DNA of 64,000 nucleotides, from assembly GCF_003048905.1 (NCBI RefSeq), contig NZ_PIRO01000001.1, positions 558,001 through 622,000 on the forward strand, written 5' to 3'. Shown piece after piece: positions 8,280-20,000 of this stretch. Source of the DNA: Campylobacter concisus. Its GTDB lineage: Bacteria; Campylobacterota; Campylobacteria; Campylobacterales; Campylobacteraceae. Below the pieces are notes generated by a model. The model saw only the letters and a list, made by a program, of their open reading frames with translations. It was not told where the DNA came from and did not search any database. The translations under genes were made by a program, and so were the position numbers. How positions within the stretch are numbered: position 1 is the stretch's first letter; the number at the start of each line of letters is the position of its first letter.

Positions 8280-10193
8280 TTATGAGCCGGCACGCTCTGG
8301 TGCACCAAAATAAAAGCCCTGGAACTCATCTACGCCGATCTCTTTACAGATTTCAAATATCTCTTTTGAATGCACATATTCAGCAATGGTTTTTATACCA
8401 AGGTCTTTTGCAAATGCCACGATCGCACTTGCGATAGAGTGTGAATCTTTATTTATGTCTATATCTTTTATAATAGAGCCATCGATCTTTACGTAGTCAG
8501 GCTTAATCTTTATGATGTAAGAAAAATTTGAATATCCTGAGCCAAAATCATCGATAGCGATCTTTGCACCCATGCTTTTTACACGCTCGATAAAATTTGA
8601 AACTCTCTCTAAATTTTTAAGCTCTTCATCTTCAACGATCTCAAATACTACTCTGCCGGCAACATTGTGCTTATTTAATAAATTTAAAACAAGCGAGCTA
8701 ACATCACCATCGATCATATCTCTACTGCTTAAATTTATGGAAAGTACTAAATTCTTATCCTCTACAAGCTGCTTAAAACACTTTTTAATGAGTTGTTTCT
8801 CAAGATCAGCATAACGCTTAATACGCTTTGAGATATCTAAAAAGACATTTGGTGATATAACATCGCCTCTATCTAAAAGTCTTATTAAGCATTCGTATTT
8901 TACAGGTACCTTTTGGTCATTAACTATCGGCTGAAAATAAGGAACAATATTGTTGTTTATAGTGGCGTATTGTATCAGTTTAGAGCGTTCTATTTGAGTT
9001 GCGTATTCCTCTTTTTGATTTAGCCCTTTGAAATAGCAAACATAGTCTTTATCTTGCTCTTTTGCCGTTTTTAATGCTATTGTTGCTTTTCTTAGTGTTT
9101 GGTCACTATCAAGAGCAAAGCCTATTGTACTATGTATCTCGATACCTTCTATCTCTCTGCCATCTTCATCGACTATACTTAGCATACGACCTTTAAAAAT
9201 TTCTATCAAATCTTCAACCATATCTTCATATCTATCGATAAAGCTATCGCTATCTTCTACCAGAGCAAACCTATCTGCTTCTATGCAGTAAGCTTTCATA
9301 TTCTCATCTTTGGCAAATTCACTGATCAAATCAGCCATCTTGACCAAAATCTGATCACATGCAAATTTACCGTAAAAGTCATTCATCTTGCCAAAATCGT
9401 CAATATCTATAAGCACTACTTTAGGATTTTCATAGCTATTAATATCACGCACCAATGCTGTTTTATTTAAAAGTCCAGTCATTGGATCTATATAAAGCTT
9501 TTCTCCAAGCTCTTCTATCTGCTTTTTAGTATCCGTTTTTAATGCGTTATAGTTATTTTTTTCTTTTATGTACTTGACCGCATACCATATACAAGTAGAC
9601 AAAGCAACTATTGCGCCAACGAGGCTTAAGATGAATGTTAAAGCCATATTATTTAAAAGCCACTCAAAAAAGTACTCATCATGCGTACCAGCAATACGTT
9701 GATCGACCTTTCCTTTAAAGCCTAATATATACTCTCCAACTGGCACAAACATACAAACTTGAGCAGCATTTTCTGGCAAAATTTTTGCCCAAAAATAATC
9801 TTTTTGGAAATTATGAGCAAAGATATTTCCACAGATTTTATCGTTAAATTCTTGATTTATTATTCTTTTATCTGAAGATGCTACGACCTTGTATCCATTT
9901 TTATTATCATCCTTTAATAAAAGGACATCACCCATAGCGCTATCGTTAATGTAAGATTGGAAATTTGCAACATCATATTTGCTGACATTTTTGAAATAAT
10001 CAACATATTGATATGTCAAATAATCAACTTTCTTTCGAAGATTAAAACCATTTTCAGCAGAAGCATTATTAAATTTAAAATAAAAAACTGCCAGGTTTTC
10101 GACTAAAAAAATACTTCCCAAAACAAACACTAAACCTATAATCGTTTTAGTGATGTTTAGATTTTTACCCGTTTGCTCGTCCTTGTTACTCAA
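8280..10193 (-). CDS. Membrane GGDEF-EAL protein, likely c-di-GMP phosphodiesterase
   Basis: 637 residues. Two membrane helices (about 13-35 and 178-204) enclose an extracytoplasmic sensor of some 140 residues. A GGDEF domain follows (about 230-385), but its signature is EADRF, so cyclase activity is probably lost. The EAL domain (about 395-632) keeps the metal and catalytic set: ECLIRL in place of [43 protein letters not shown] and EFQGFYFG. It would hydrolyse c-di-GMP, possibly with the GGDEF part as a GTP-sensing module. The start is TTG (10193) after AAGGGAAGT, with a TATAAT box 34 bp upstream. Confidence 0.88.
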   Translation of the reverse strand: MSNKDEQTGKNLNITKTIIGLVFVLGSIFLVENLAVFYFKFNNASAENGFNLRKKVDYLTYQYVDYFKNVSKYDVANFQSYINDSAMGDVLLLKDDNKNGYKVVASSDKRIINQEFNDKICGNIFAHNFQKDYFWAKILPENAAQVCMFVPVGEYILGFKGKVDQRIAGTHDEYFFEWLLNNMALTFILSLVGAIVALSTCIWYAVKYIKEKNNYNALKTDTKKQIEELGEKLYIDPMTGLLNKTALVRDINSYENPKVVLIDIDDFGKMNDFYGKFACDQILVKMADLISEFAKDENMKAYCIEADRFALVEDSDSFIDRYEDMVEDLIEIFKGRMLSIVDEDGREIEGIEIHSTIGFALDSDQTLRKATIALKTAKEQDKDYVCYFKGLNQKEEYATQIERSKLIQYATINNNIVPYFQPIVNDQKVPVKYECLIRLLDRGDVISPNVFLDISKRIKRYADLEKQLIKKCFKQLVEDKNLVLSINLSSRDMIDGDVSSLVLNLLNKHNVAGRVVFEIVEDEELKNLERVSNFIERVKSMGAKIAIDDFGSGYSNFSYIIKIKPDYVKIDGSIIKDIDINKDSHSIASAIVAFAKDLGIKTIAEYVHSKEIFEICKEIGVDEFQGFYFGAPERAGS

Positions 10194-10226
10194 AAGTTAC
10201 TTCCCTTATTTTGTGTACTTGCCCTG

Positions 10227-10232
10227 ATTATA
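10227..10232 (-). promoter_or_regulatory. -10 box of the GGDEF-EAL gene
   Basis: The minus strand has TATAAT (10232-10227) in the 75-bp gap after mutS2. A start of transcription near 10220 gives a 5' leader of about 27 nt to the TTG start. No clear -35 hexamer is present, which is usual in Campylobacter. Confidence 0.55.
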
Positions 10233-10268
10233 TCAACCTTAAAATAAATTTTAACTTTTAGGAATAAG

Positions 10269-12473
10269 TTAAAGCCTGACTATTTTAGCTCCATATCCAC
10301 CTTGATTTGCCGGTGCGTCAAAAAATTCTTTCACACTTGGATGCTCTTTTAAGAAATTTTTAACTGCAAAGGCAAGCTTGCCAGTGCCGATGCCGTGAAA
10401 TACGCTAACCTCGTCAAATCCCATAACAAGACTATCTGAGATAAATTTATCCAGTTTTGCTATCGCCTCATCAGCTCTCATGCCATGCAAATCAAGCGAG
10501 AGTGAGGCTATCTTTGGTTTATCGACATTTAGGCTCACGCCACCTTTTTTAGGCAAGACTACTTCGTTGCCATTTTTTCTTAAAAGCTCGAGTGGCACGC
10601 GCAAATTTATGCCATTTGACTCGATCATCGCGTCATTTTTAGAGATGCTTAAAACCGTGCCTTTGATATTTTCATACTTCACTCTATCGCCTACTTTTAG
10701 GCTCTCACGCTCAGTTTTTTTAGGCTTAACGATGGCAGTTTTTTTCTCATTTGCCACATTTAGAGCTCTTTGCTTGTCTTTTATGTCCTTGAAATTTATA
10801 ACAGCTTTTGCCGCATTTATCGCTTCATAATACTCTTTTTCTAGGCGCGAAATAGTCGCATTTAGCCTGATCTCATTTTTCTCTTTTAGCTCTTTTTGCT
10901 CCTCAAGCAAGCGCTCCAGCCGCTCCTCTTTTGCCGTGACCTCTTTTATCCCCTCATCAAGCTTGGTTTGTAAATTTAGCGTCTTTGTGATGATCTCGTT
11001 TAAATTCTCTTTATCTTCGCCGTAAATTTTCTTTGCCTGAGCCACTAAATTTTGAGATATGCCGTATCTTGCCGCCGTTTCAAAGGCATAAGACTTGCCG
11101 ATCGTGCCTTTTAAAAACTCAAATTTAGGCCTTTGAGCTACCTCGTCGTAAAGTGCCGCCACTAGCTCAACCTCTGGATTTTTAGCTAGCAACATCGCAA
11201 GGCGCTTGTGGTGGGTTGTGATGATCATTTTGATATCTTGGGTAATGAGTCGCTCTATCATGACGCCATACAAGCTCGCAGCCTCTTCAAAATCGGTGCC
11301 AAGCTCGATCTCGTCGATGCCGATGATGATCGATTTTTTAGTAAAAAGCCTTGCAAAGTGCACCATCCTGCCAGCAAAGGTCGAGATGTCGTTCTTCACA
11401 CTTTGCGGATCTTCTATGATCGCGTCAAATTCTTTAAAAGAGCCGATGCTTGAGCGGTTTGCGTCGATACGCATAGGTAGTAAATATTTTGCAAGTAACG
11501 TGGCTGAGATGATTGATTTTAAAAGCATCGACTTACCACCAGCATTTACACCGGTTATTAAAAGCACCTTTTTACTAAAATCCACGCTCACACTTTTTGG
11601 ATTTTTTAGCGCTGGATGGGCAAATTTCTCAAGTTTTATGATGTGCGAGCTATTTGGCAAAACAAACTCATAATCACGTGATCTAGCCAAATTTACGCGC
11701 GCCTGATACGCGTCAAACTGATCAAAAGCGTTATTTATAAATTTCAAAAAGAGCAGACTCTTGCTCATCTGTAAGCTAAATTTCTTGCAGTGTTCAAAAA
11801 TGATCTCTTCTTTTCTATCAAGTAGCTCACTTTGCTCCTTTTTTAGGCGCTCGGTACTTGCAGGTGCTACGTAGAAGTAGCCGCCTGAGCTTCTAGCGAT
11901 CACGGTGCCTTTTAGGACGTGATTAAAACCTCCACGCACCAAAAGTGCCTCTTGTGAGTTTATGTAGTGCGTCTGGGTGTCGACTAGATAGGGCGTGATG
12001 TGCTTTGAGTAGATGAGCTTTTTAAGCTCGGCGTCGATCTGACGTTTTTTCTCGCTAAAAGCCTGCTTTATCGCGTGAAATCTCTCATCCACGCTGTCGC
12101 TAAACTCGCCGTTTTCATCAAAGCTGTTTGCCATCTGGCTCATCGCTTCAGGGATTTCAACCTTTGCGATCCACTCGCCAAGTCTGCCCTCAAATTTTTG
12201 CTTTTTTAGATATGAAAAATACTTAATAATCTTTGCAAACTCGTAAATTTCACTGATATGAAGCACTGCTTGCTTGCTAAGTCTCATAAGCGCGTCATCA
12301 AGTTCTTTTATCTCATCAGGCGCCTTAAAATCATACTTTGAAAGCTCGCTGATGTTTTCAAAGTGGATTTTGCTGTCGCCTTGTAAAAATAGCGGTTTTT
12401 GCCTTGCTAAAAAGGAGTTAAATTTCTCTAAATACTCGCCCAAATCGAGCTTTAAAAATATCTCTTCAGTCAT
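10269..12473 (-). CDS. mutS2: MutS2 endonuclease / ribosome-rescue ATPase
   Basis: 734 residues, a little shorter than the about 780 of Bacillus MutS2. The MutS-type clamp/core helices lie in the first half. The ATPase has Walker A GVNAGGKSML (about 313), Walker B IIIGIDEIELGTDFEEAA and ITTHHKRLA. A coiled coil (about 500-580) precedes a KOW-like segment and a C-terminal Smr nuclease domain with LDLHGMRADEA and FHGIGTGKLAFAV. MutS2 suppresses recombination and, in Bacillus, splits collided ribosomes; it is not a mismatch-repair MutS. It overlaps the next upstream gene by 4 bp. Confidence 0.92.
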   Translation of the reverse strand: MTEEIFLKLDLGEYLEKFNSFLARQKPLFLQGDSKIHFENISELSKYDFKAPDEIKELDDALMRLSKQAVLHISEIYEFAKIIKYFSYLKKQKFEGRLGEWIAKVEIPEAMSQMANSFDENGEFSDSVDERFHAIKQAFSEKKRQIDAELKKLIYSKHITPYLVDTQTHYINSQEALLVRGGFNHVLKGTVIARSSGGYFYVAPASTERLKKEQSELLDRKEEIIFEHCKKFSLQMSKSLLFLKFINNAFDQFDAYQARVNLARSRDYEFVLPNSSHIIKLEKFAHPALKNPKSVSVDFSKKVLLITGVNAGGKSMLLKSIISATLLAKYLLPMRIDANRSSIGSFKEFDAIIEDPQSVKNDISTFAGRMVHFARLFTKKSIIIGIDEIELGTDFEEAASLYGVMIERLITQDIKMIITTHHKRLAMLLAKNPEVELVAALYDEVAQRPKFEFLKGTIGKSYAFETAARYGISQNLVAQAKKIYGEDKENLNEIITKTLNLQTKLDEGIKEVTAKEERLERLLEEQKELKEKNEIRLNATISRLEKEYYEAINAAKAVINFKDIKDKQRALNVANEKKTAIVKPKKTERESLKVGDRVKYENIKGTVLSISKNDAMIESNGINLRVPLELLRKNGNEVVLPKKGGVSLNVDKPKIASLSLDLHGMRADEAIAKLDKFISDSLVMGFDEVSVFHGIGTGKLAFAVKNFLKEHPSVKEFFDAPANQGGYGAKIVRL

Positions 12474-12814
12474 TGCTCACAACTTTTTATAGGCACGATA
12501 ACGCCTGAGAGATCACTAAATTCTCTTTTAGCTAAAAATGACGCTGTGCCAAATTCGTAGTTAAATTTCTCAGCGCTCACGTTGTATTCGCCGCATTTTA
12601 GTGTTTTGCCCTGCTTAAAATCGCTAACTAGCTTTGAGATGGCGTCCTCATTTTTTGATAAATTCTCTTCGTAAAAATAGACGCAAACAAGGATCGCTAC
12701 AAGCACCGCGCTAACGAGCACTTTTATGCCTTTACTGATCTTTTCATCTTTTATCGCCCAGATCGCTCCAAAAAGTAGCATCACGCCGGCGATTATTATC
12801 AAATTTCTTACCAT
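12470..12814 (-). CDS. Small conserved membrane protein between mutS2 and murC
   Basis: 114 residues with two membrane helices (about 5-21 and 30-47) and a C-terminal domain of about 65 residues containing two Cys (LKCGEY and a final KSCEQ). No family recognised. A similar small integral membrane protein sits between murC and mutS2 in C. jejuni (Cj1053c, from memory), so the position is conserved. It overlaps both neighbours (4 bp with mutS2, 7 bp with the 105-residue gene), pointing to one operon. Confidence 0.75.
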   Translation of the reverse strand: MVRNLIIIAGVMLLFGAIWAIKDEKISKGIKVLVSAVLVAILVCVYFYEENLSKNEDAISKLVSDFKQGKTLKCGEYNVSAEKFNYEFGTASFLAKREFSDLSGVIVPIKSCEQ

Positions 12815-13125
12815 TTCACGCCTTTATATTTTGCGATAAGCTCTTTGTAAAGCTCAGCATGAGGCTCGATCTTGTCTAAAATCTCAGCCTTAACCTCACT
12901 TATATCTTGTTTTTCAACCAGCAAGCAAACAGCCATATACGGGGCATTTGGCAGCATATCTTTTATATGGACGCTATTTAGTTTTTGTGACCTTGCAAGC
13001 GCTATCAAGATATCTTTTTTGCCTAAATTTATAAGGCTTGAAATTTCATCCTCGCTTAGCTCTTTTTCTTTTATCTCTTTTAAAATTTCATTTTCATCTT
13101 GAGGCTTGAAAGTGCTTAGATCCAT
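12808..13125 (-). CDS. Conserved hypothetical protein downstream of murC
   Basis: 105 residues, soluble, acidic and mostly helical, with repeated short segments of the type ISSLINLGKKDILIALARSQ and NAPYMAVCLLVEKQ that resemble HEAT/leucine-rich-variant style helices. No catalytic motif and no signal peptide. Its ATG overlaps the murC stop codon (TAATG), so it is translated in coupling with murC. The function is unknown. Confidence 0.75.
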   Translation of the reverse strand: MDLSTFKPQDENEILKEIKEKELSEDEISSLINLGKKDILIALARSQKLNSVHIKDMLPNAPYMAVCLLVEKQDISEVKAEILDKIEPHAELYKELIAKYKGVKW

Positions 13126-14453
13126 TAATATCCGCCTCTTAGCTGCACGCTGATATCACCCGCTCCAAAACCAACTACGATGCCGTCACTTAGGCGGTTT
13201 TTTACGCCAAATTCATCTGTAAATTCAATGCCGTCCTCGACTCGCTCGACCTTATCTGTAAAAATCGGGTTATACTCGCTAAATTCGCTCTTCATATCAA
13301 CCTCGATCGGATTTTCTCCAGCTGCATAAACTGGCAAGATGACAAGCTCATCAACGCCTTTAAAGCACTCTTTAAAGCCAGGTAAATTTGTGCTAAGTCT
13401 TGTGTAGCGGTGTGGCTGAAATATCGCTGTGACGCTGTTTATACCTAAAATTTTGGCGTATTCAAAGACTGATTTTAGTGTCGCTTTTATCTCGGTTGGA
13501 TGGTGTGCGTAGTCATCTATTAGAACGAAATTTTTATTTGCGCTAAGTATGTCAAAACGCTTTTTGATGCCTTTAAAATTTAGTAAATTTTCTCTTATAT
13601 CTTTAAGCGGCGTCTCGTGCATCGCAGCAAGGATGGCTAAAGATGCGTCTATGGCGATGTGCTCGCCCATGCCAAAGGCTTCAAATTTGCCTAAATTTTT
13701 AAGATTAAAGCTGGTGTATGGCTGATAGTCTCTTACCACCATCGTAAGCTCGGTGATGTCGGTGCTTGGGTAAAGCCTGATCGCATCAAGCTTAAGCGTG
13801 CTTAAAAACTCGTCCTCAGCGTTTATCACTCTAACTTTTGCGCGCTCCAAAAAGCCCTTGTAGGCTGCGTAAAATTTAGCTAAATCGTAGTCGTAGTGTT
13901 CCATGTGCTCTGGCTCTGCGTTTGTGACGATGGCTAGATATGGGTTTGAGTTTAGAAAGCTCGAATCGCTCTCATCGGCCTCAAATACGACGTTGTCACT
14001 CTTTGCATAGCGCATATTTGAGCCAAACTGCTTTGAGATGGCGCCGATTATGACTGAGCCTTCGATTAGGCTTGCTAGCATCGCTGAAGTCGTGCTCTTG
14101 CCGTGCGCACCAGCTACTGCAAAAACACACTTATCCTCAAGCACGTAAGGCAAAATTTCTTTTCTTGAAAAGCACTTTATGCCCTTTCTCCTAGCCTCCA
14201 CTAGCTCGATATTGTCCTCTTTTATCGCAGCTGAGTAGACCACAAAGTCTTGGTCTTTTATCGCCTCTTTGCAGTGCGGCGTGATGACTTCGATGCCTTC
14301 ATCTTTTAGCTCTAGTGTCGTCTTACTCTCTTTGATGTCGCTGCCGCTTATCTTGTGGCCTTTTTCGTGTAAAAATCTAGCGATGGCTGAGATGCCGATA
14401 CCACCGATGCCTATGAAATGGACTTTTTTGATTTCGTTGTTTAGCTCTTGCAA
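13125..14453 (-). CDS. murC: UDP-N-acetylmuramate--L-alanine ligase
   Basis: 442 residues. It attaches L-Ala to UDP-MurNAc, the first peptide step of peptidoglycan synthesis in the cytoplasm. Seen: N-terminal nucleotide-binding HFIGIGGIGISAIARFL, the ATP loop AGAHGKSTTSAML (about 115), EADESDSSFL, TNAEPEHMEHYDYD, and the C-terminal domain with DDYAHHPTEIKATL and FQPHRYTRL. The start is TTG (14453), preceded by AAGGAT at good spacing. It heads a run murC-105aa-114aa-mutS2 joined by overlapping codons. Confidence 0.95.
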   Translation of the reverse strand: MQELNNEIKKVHFIGIGGIGISAIARFLHEKGHKISGSDIKESKTTLELKDEGIEVITPHCKEAIKDQDFVVYSAAIKEDNIELVEARRKGIKCFSRKEILPYVLEDKCVFAVAGAHGKSTTSAMLASLIEGSVIIGAISKQFGSNMRYAKSDNVVFEADESDSSFLNSNPYLAIVTNAEPEHMEHYDYDLAKFYAAYKGFLERAKVRVINAEDEFLSTLKLDAIRLYPSTDITELTMVVRDYQPYTSFNLKNLGKFEAFGMGEHIAIDASLAILAAMHETPLKDIRENLLNFKGIKKRFDILSANKNFVLIDDYAHHPTEIKATLKSVFEYAKILGINSVTAIFQPHRYTRLSTNLPGFKECFKGVDELVILPVYAAGENPIEVDMKSEFSEYNPIFTDKVERVEDGIEFTDEFGVKNRLSDGIVVGFGAGDISVQLRGGY

Positions 14454-14517
14454 ATTTTATCCTTAAGTTTTTCGTGATTTTAACAAAAACTACTAAATTT
14501 AAGGCTGAAAATGGCTT

Positions 14518-14871
14518 TTATTTGCTTAAAGTAAAGCTTTCATCTATCAGGTCAAAAACTGTTTTTCGTGAAATTTTGGAGTTTAAATTTACACTGATCC
14601 AGTGCTTTTTGTTCATATGATATGCCTTAAAAATTTGCATCTCATCAACTAGCACCATCGCTAGATCAGGGCTGCATTTTAGATTTAAAACTTCTATCAT
14701 CTCGTCATTTTTAAGGCCTAGCTTACTAGCGCTTATCTCCATAAGCAGTGCAAACCACTTCTCATTTTTCTTATGGCGAAAGGCACTAAAATTTGGATAT
14801 TTTTGGAAAATTTGCTCACCTAAAATGTCAAATTTCTCTTTTATATATCTCTCAACGTCACTTTGTTTCAA
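14518..14871 (-). CDS. MmcQ/YjbR family protein
   Basis: 117 residues, full length for the family. The fold is a double-wing/CyaY-like module, and the molecular role is unknown. Seen: FGEQ-like N-terminus, FRHKKNEKWFALLMEIS, LNLKCSPDLAMVLVDE, AYHMNKKHWISVNL. These match the YjbR pattern of a Trp/Phe core, NLKC-P and MNKKHW-VNL. It is separated from murC by 64 bp and from the upstream hydrolase by 119 bp containing a stem-loop, so it may have its own promoter. Confidence 0.82.
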   Translation of the reverse strand: MKQSDVERYIKEKFDILGEQIFQKYPNFSAFRHKKNEKWFALLMEISASKLGLKNDEMIEVLNLKCSPDLAMVLVDEMQIFKAYHMNKKHWISVNLNSKISRKTVFDLIDESFTLSK

Positions 14872-14904
14872 ATTTCACTCCAAAATTCCTTTAAAGAGCG
14901 CTCA

Positions 14905-14950
14905 TTATCATAGTTGTGATGGCACATTACTCAACTCACAATCGTGATAA
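14905..14950. other. Long imperfect inverted repeat in intergenic gap
   Basis: Arms 14905-14919 (TTATCATAGTTGTGA) and 14936-14950 (TCACAATCGTGATAA) pair at 12 of 15 positions around a 16-nt loop. It lies downstream of the nitrilase-family gene and upstream of the YjbR gene, both on the minus strand. No T-run follows on either strand, so an operator or processing hairpin is as likely as a terminator. Confidence 0.4.
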
Positions 14951-14990
14951 CTTTTACTAAATTTGCTCTTTTCTACCTAGGCACAGCGTT

Positions 14991-15788
14991 TTATCTTTTA
15001 AATTTCGCCTCTATCTGCATAAAACCCCAAGTGCTTCTAGCCTCGCTAAGCTCCTTTTTGCTAAGCTCATCTATCATCATCTCTTCATTTTTACCAAGCC
15101 TATTTTTAACTTCACCAAACGGATTAATAAGCATCGAATCGCCGTAAAAGCTCCACTGCGTATCATCACTTTTGTGGCTTCCTACGCGGTTTACGCGCAG
15201 CACGTAGACGTTATTTGTAAAGGCCCTAACCTTTAAAAGCTCCTCCCAGCGTGCCTGCGAGAAAAATGTACAAGCCGTTGGTACGAGTACGATATCAACC
15301 TTTTTAGCACTCATATACGCCCAGCACACATCAAAGTGCGCCTCATAGCCAAACATGACGCCGACCTTAAATTTCTCGTAGGTAAAAATAGGCAAATTTA
15401 GCTCATCGCTTGTGTTATTAAAGAATTTCGCCTCATTCCAGTGAGCGTAAGGCATGAGAATTTGCTGATCATATAGCTTGACTTGGGTTGGGGTAAATTT
15501 GGCTAGACTTTTAAAAATTTCCTTGCCTTTTAGATTTACAATGGGTGCAACGATATTTAGATCATACTTTTTTGCCATTGCAAAAAGAGCCTCTTTTTTG
15601 CGCTCGCTTTGCTCTTTTATAAGGCTTTTTGGCATACTAATGAGCTCTTTAAAAAAGCTATTTAGCACATATTCGCCCAGCACAACAAGTCTTGCATTTT
15701 CGTCCGCACAAATTTTTAGATAATAATCAAGCCTTGCCTCGCTTAGCGGCTGCGTTGGTAGCTGAAGGGCACAAATTCTACTCATCAT
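14991..15788 (-). CDS. Carbon-nitrogen hydrolase family protein lacking the catalytic Cys
   Basis: 265 residues with the alpha-beta-beta-alpha nitrilase-superfamily layout. The family uses a Glu-Lys-Cys triad on amide or nitrile bonds. Seen: candidate Glu in LVVLGEYVLNSFF (about 38) and Lys in NEAKFF or MPYAHWNEAKF. At the nucleophile position, however, the sequence is GVMFGYEAHFD, with Gly (GGC) where Cys is expected before the aromatic-acidic pair. It starts ATGATG inside the end of xseB. It may be a non-catalytic relative or use a shifted Cys (FDVCW or PTACTF). A C. jejuni homologue occupies the same place (Cj1056c, from memory). Confidence 0.78.
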   Translation of the reverse strand: MMSRICALQLPTQPLSEARLDYYLKICADENARLVVLGEYVLNSFFKELISMPKSLIKEQSERKKEALFAMAKKYDLNIVAPIVNLKGKEIFKSLAKFTPTQVKLYDQQILMPYAHWNEAKFFNNTSDELNLPIFTYEKFKVGVMFGYEAHFDVCWAYMSAKKVDIVLVPTACTFFSQARWEELLKVRAFTNNVYVLRVNRVGSHKSDDTQWSFYGDSMLINPFGEVKNRLGKNEEMMIDELSKKELSEARSTWGFMQIEAKFKR

Positions 15789-15969
15789 CCACCTGCTTTA
15801 TGCTAAGTTTTGCATTTTCTAAAATTTCTCTTGCTTCATTTAAGAGCTTTTTGCCCTGCTCGTGCAGCTTTATGCTATTTTCTAGGCTCACATCATCTTT
15901 GTTTAGATCGTTTAAAATTTTATCTGCTAGGGCTAATTTTTCTTCAAAGCTTTGCTCTTTTTGCTCCAT
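15778..15969 (-). CDS. xseB: Exodeoxyribonuclease VII small subunit
   Basis: 63 residues, typical size. It is a helical partner of XseA in degrading single-stranded DNA. Pattern seen: SFEEKLALADKILNDLNKD, SLENSIKLHEQGKKLLNEA, matching the XseB family (LE-iv--LE-G-LSLEESL--YE-G--L). It lies 3 bp after metX and overlaps the hydrolase gene by 11 bp. The large subunit is not in this window. Confidence 0.88.
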   Translation of the reverse strand: MEQKEQSFEEKLALADKILNDLNKDDVSLENSIKLHEQGKKLLNEAREILENAKLSIKQVDDE

Positions 15970-15972
15970 TTT

Positions 15973-17078
15973 CTATCCTTTTAATATATTTTTTATATAT
16001 CCATCAAATTTTTCTATCTCGACCAAAAATGCGTCGTGGCCGTAGTTGCTATCTATCTCTACAAAATTTGTCTTCGACTCTCGCCCCATCTCGCAAAGTG
16101 CGTCATAAATTTCTCTCATGCAGCTTGGCGGAAAGAGTAGATCGCCCTTAAATGCGATTAGATGCAAATTTGCTTTTATTGGCGCAAGGGCGTCTTTTAG
16201 GTTGTCATAGTGTCTTGTACAGTCAAAGATGTTCATCATTTTTACGATGTATAGATAGCTTAACGGGTCAAACCTCTTTGGGAAGTTATAGCCGTTATAC
16301 TCCATGTAGCGGTCCACCTGAAAGCGCCCAGAAAGCTCGTAAAGACCGTCTGTCTCCACGTAGTTTCGTCCAAATTTCTCATCCATACTATCAGGGCTTA
16401 AAAAGCTGATGTGCCCAGCCATCCTGCCAAAAGCCATGCCTTTTAGCCCATTTTTTCTTATAAATTCTGCGTCGTACTCGCCATTTTTGAAATTCTCATC
16501 GTTTAAAATAGCTTCGATGGCGATTTTGTTAAAAGCTATCGCCCATGGCTTGGTCTGATAGGTACTTGCTAGCATTACGATATCCTGCGCAAATTCTGGA
16601 AACTCGATAGCGTAGCAAAGTGCCTGCATACCGCCAAGACTGCCACCTATCACGGCTCTTGCCCTTGTGATGCCAAGCTCGCTAAATAACCTCATTTGCG
16701 CCTTTACCACATCACTTATGGCAAGGACTGGGAAATTTAGCCTATACTCTTTGCCACTGCTTCTATCCACACTTAGTGGTGAGGTAGAGCCAAAGCACGA
16801 GCCTAGGATATTTACGCAGATAACGTAAAATTTATCGGTATCAACCGCCTTTTTACTGCCTATTAGCCCGTCCCACCAGCCAGCTTTCTCATCACCTGCG
16901 TAGGTGCCAGCTGCGTGGTGCGAGCCAGTTAAGGCGTGACAGATCACGATAACGTTGCTTTTATCGGCATTTAACGTGCCGTAAGTCTCATAAATAAGCT
17001 TGAAATTTGATAGCATACGGCCACTCTCAAGATAGAGTGGCTCGTTAAATTTAATAGTTCTAGTTTGCAGATTTAACA

Positions 17079-17079
<1 letters not shown>
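15973..17079 (-). CDS. metX: Homoserine O-acyltransferase (MetX)
   Basis: 368 residues, alpha/beta-hydrolase acyltransferase. It activates homoserine for methionine synthesis using an acyl-CoA, usually acetyl-CoA; the acetyl/succinyl choice is not settled by sequence alone. Seen: CHALTGSHHAAG, NILGSCFGSTSP, the nucleophile elbow GGSLGGMQAL (about 145), Asp in FKGDLLFPP and His in NYGHDAFLVE. The start is GTG, whose G is also the last base of the guaB stop (TAGTG), so translation is coupled. In C. jejuni, from memory, guaB and xseB are neighbours without metX. Confidence 0.9.
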
Positions 17080-19890
<2,811 letters not shown>

Positions 19891-19895
19891 TATTT

Positions 19896-20000
19896 TTATC
19901 CTTTAAATTTATTAACCAAAAATATGCCAAATAAGCTAATAACGACCACCGCAGCGATCGTTGCTATTATGATAGTTGCGCTTACTGGCTCACTTAGCAC
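19896..20000 (-). CDS. 34-residue single-helix membrane protein between ileS and gatA
   Basis: A small reading frame with GTG start (20000-19998), overlapping the ileS stop by 11 bp and ending 5 bp before gatA. It encodes [20 protein letters not shown] continuing [14 protein letters not shown]: one membrane helix (about 8-29) and a short basic tail. From memory, C. jejuni has an annotated small hydrophobic protein at exactly this place (Cj1060c). Position, codon use and composition support a real gene; the function is unknown. Confidence 0.68.
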   Translation of the reverse strand: MLSEPVSATIIIATIAAVVVISLFGIFLVNKFKG

